Shown piece after piece: positions 46,102-47,788 of a stretch of 47,788 nt of DNA. Both the position numbers and the translations under genes were made by a program. The notes beneath the pieces were generated by a model. It was not told the DNA's origin. It did no database searches and was given only the letters and a program-made list of their open reading frames with translations. This DNA is from Ignavibacteriota bacterium (GTDB lineage Bacteria; Bacteroidota; Ignavibacteria; UBA10030; UBA6906), in the NCBI GenBank assembly GCA_003152875.1, contig PMBF01000039.1, forward strand, positions 1-47,788, read 5' to 3'. The number at the start of each line of letters is the position of its first letter. Within the stretch, counting starts at the first letter, position 1.

Positions 46102-47523
46102 ATGAACAGACTCTACCTGTACTCCGTATGCGCCGTCGGTGCCCTGGGCGGCCTGTTGTTCGGTTACGACACAGCCGTCATCTCGGGCGCGATCGGCTAC
46201 ATGAGCAAGCACTTCACCATGACCCCGGCCATGGAGGGGTGGGCCTCTTCATGCGTCCTGCTCGGCGCCGCCTTCGGTGCCGGGATCGCCGGCTGGTTGA
46301 GCGACCGGCTGGGGAGAAAATCGGGACTCCTGTTCGCCTCCGTCTGCTTCCTGGTAAGTGCTGCGGGGACATCGGGCGCGCCGACGCTCGCGTTCTTTGT
46401 CATCTTCAGGATCCTGGGCGGCATCGGGGTCGGTGCGGCATCGATCATCTCGCCGATGTACATCGCGGAGGTAACTCCGCCGCGGATGCGCGGCAAGATG
46501 GTGACGCTGAACCAGTTCGCCATCATCTCGGGGATGCTCATCATCTACTTCGTAAACTATCTGATCTCGAACCAGGGAACGGAAGAGTGGAATCAGACCA
46601 TGGGCTGGCGATGGATGTTCGGGTCGGGGGTGTTCCCCGCCCTCCTGCTGTTTTGCGCTTCGTTCTTCATTCCGGAGAGCCCCCGCTGGCTGATCGCCAA
46701 CCGCGCCGCCGGCGCGGCGAAGGCCAGGAAGATCCTGGCCAAGGTAGGCGGCGACGCGTACGCGAGCGACGAGCTCAGGGAGATCGCCGGCTCAGTGAAG
46801 CAGGAGTCGTCGCGCATTGCATCCCTGCTTTCGAGGCCGTTCAGGATCGTGTTCCTGCTCGGCATCGCGCTGGCGGTGCTCCAGCAGGTCACCGGCATTA
46901 ATGTCTTCATGTACTACGCCCCCGAGATCTTCAAATCGATCGTCAAAGGGACCCAGACGGACGTCGCCCTGCTCCAGACGATCATCATCGGCGCGTGCAA
47001 CATGCTCTTCACCATCATCTCATTCTCCCTCGTGGACAGGCTTGGCAGGAAGCCTCTCATGCTGATCGGCTCCGCGGGGATGTTTCTGAGCCTGACCGCC
47101 ATGGGACTCGCCACGTACTTCAACCGGACCGAGGGATGGCTGCTGGCGATCATTCTCGGCTATATTGCCTCCTTCTCGCTTGCCGTCGGGCCCGTGACAT
47201 GGGTCCTCCTGTCGGAGATTTTTCCCACGAGGATGAGGGGTGTGGCAATGGCGTTCGCCACCATCTGCATGTGGGTCGCCAACTATGCGGTCTCGCAGAC
47301 CTTCCCGATGCTCGACAAAAGCGGACCGCTCATCGCCCTGTTCCACCATGCACTGCCGTTCTGGGTGTACGCGTTCTTTTGCATCGTACTGTTCGCTCTT
47401 GTCGCGGCGTACATCCCTGAGACCAAAGGAAAGTCCCTTGAGGCCATAGAAGGATACTGGATCCACCGGAGAGAAGGCCATGACGTCCAGAGAGAGGGTC
47501 ATCGCGTCACTGAACCATCGTGA
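46102..47523 (+). CDS. MFS sugar porter (XylE/GalP-type sugar:H+ symporter family)
   Basis: GGLLFGYDTAVISGAIGYM, DRLGRKSGLL, PESPRWLI, LQQVTGINVFMYYAPEIFK, DRLGRKPLMLIGS, PETKGKSLEAIE. Confidence 0.92.
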   Translation: MNRLYLYSVCAVGALGGLLFGYDTAVISGAIGYMSKHFTMTPAMEGWASSCVLLGAAFGAGIAGWLSDRLGRKSGLLFASVCFLVSAAGTSGAPTLAFFVIFRILGGIGVGAASIISPMYIAEVTPPRMRGKMVTLNQFAIISGMLIIYFVNYLISNQGTEEWNQTMGWRWMFGSGVFPALLLFCASFFIPESPRWLIANRAAGAAKARKILAKVGGDAYASDELREIAGSVKQESSRIASLLSRPFRIVFLLGIALAVLQQVTGINVFMYYAPEIFKSIVKGTQTDVALLQTIIIGACNMLFTIISFSLVDRLGRKPLMLIGSAGMFLSLTAMGLATYFNRTEGWLLAIILGYIASFSLAVGPVTWVLLSEIFPTRMRGVAMAFATICMWVANYAVSQTFPMLDKSGPLIALFHHALPFWVYAFFCIVLFALVAAYIPETKGKSLEAIEGYWIHRREGHDVQREGHRVTEPS

Positions 47524-47788
47524 GCCGGACATGGTGCCATTCGATCTTGGCGGCACCGCGGTCACCGGCATGCACGTGGGGATGGTGTACCGGCTTCGCC
47601 AGGCCCTGGGCCTTGACCCGCCGGGAACGCCGGTCAGAGTGGTGGAGCCCTACCAGATGCTGGGGGACATCGCGCCGGACCTGATGGACGCCATCGGCAT
47701 CGACGTGGCCGGGTTATGGGGCAGGGAAACGATGTTCGGTTTCGAGAACAAAGACTGGCAGCCGTGGATGCTGCCGGATGGCACCCCC
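47480..47788 (+). CDS. Uroporphyrinogen decarboxylase (URO-D)-family protein, truncated at window end
   Basis: MTSRERVIASLNHREPDMVPFDLGGTAVTGMHVGMVYRLRQALGLD...: typical N-terminus of URO-D-like methyltransferases; overlaps the MFS 3' end by 44 bp. Confidence 0.8.
   Translation, partial: MTSRERVIASLNHREPDMVPFDLGGTAVTGMHVGMVYRLRQALGLDPPGTPVRVVEPYQMLGDIAPDLMDAIGIDVAGLWGRETMFGFENKDWQPWMLPDGTP

Overview
This 47.8-kb, GC-rich bacterial window is densely coding and mostly chromosomal housekeeping or envelope genes. I saw no rRNA, tRNA, CRISPR array, transposase, integrase or phage genes. The TPR lipoprotein / DUF4292-like lipoprotein / EnvC-like M23 order at the left end suggests the Bacteroidota-Chlorobiota-Ignavibacteria (FCB) group; this is inference. 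Recognisable blocks, left to right: (i) a minus-strand envelope operon ending in a membrane-anchored CHASE2 + sigma-54 AAA+ regulator that runs off the window; (ii) an orphan ATP-grasp gene, a YbgF/CpoB-like gene and an FkbM-type methyltransferase; (iii) a long minus-strand directon: hisA-like, purE, PfkB kinase, dapB, dapA, dapD, RmlD-like, serS, a heterodimeric ABC exporter and fbp; (iv) a PafA-like phosphatase; (v) a MoxR-type AAA+/VWA pair; (vi) GT9, waaA and larC; (vii) an M49-like metallopeptidase; (viii) a tightly packed SDR, small protein, murB, HAD, cupin, class D beta-lactamase unit; (ix) a methyltransferase and a secreted coiled-coil protein; (x) a P-type ATPase with unusual M4-M6 motifs, bracketed by an imperfect direct repeat that overlaps the 3' end of hrpB; (xi) hrpB and small membrane proteins; (xii) a sugar porter overlapping a truncated URO-D-family gene. 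Best candidates for follow-up: the CHASE2-sigma54 regulator coupled to a murein hydrolase activator, the murB/OXA-type beta-lactamase operon, the terminator-like hairpin in the moxR leader, the HisA-like protein with a substituted catalytic Asp, the P-type ATPase, and a small TM gene interrupted by an in-frame stop. Many long ORFs in the supplied track are antisense shadows typical of GC-rich DNA. All family calls are by eye from sequence motifs; no database search was run.
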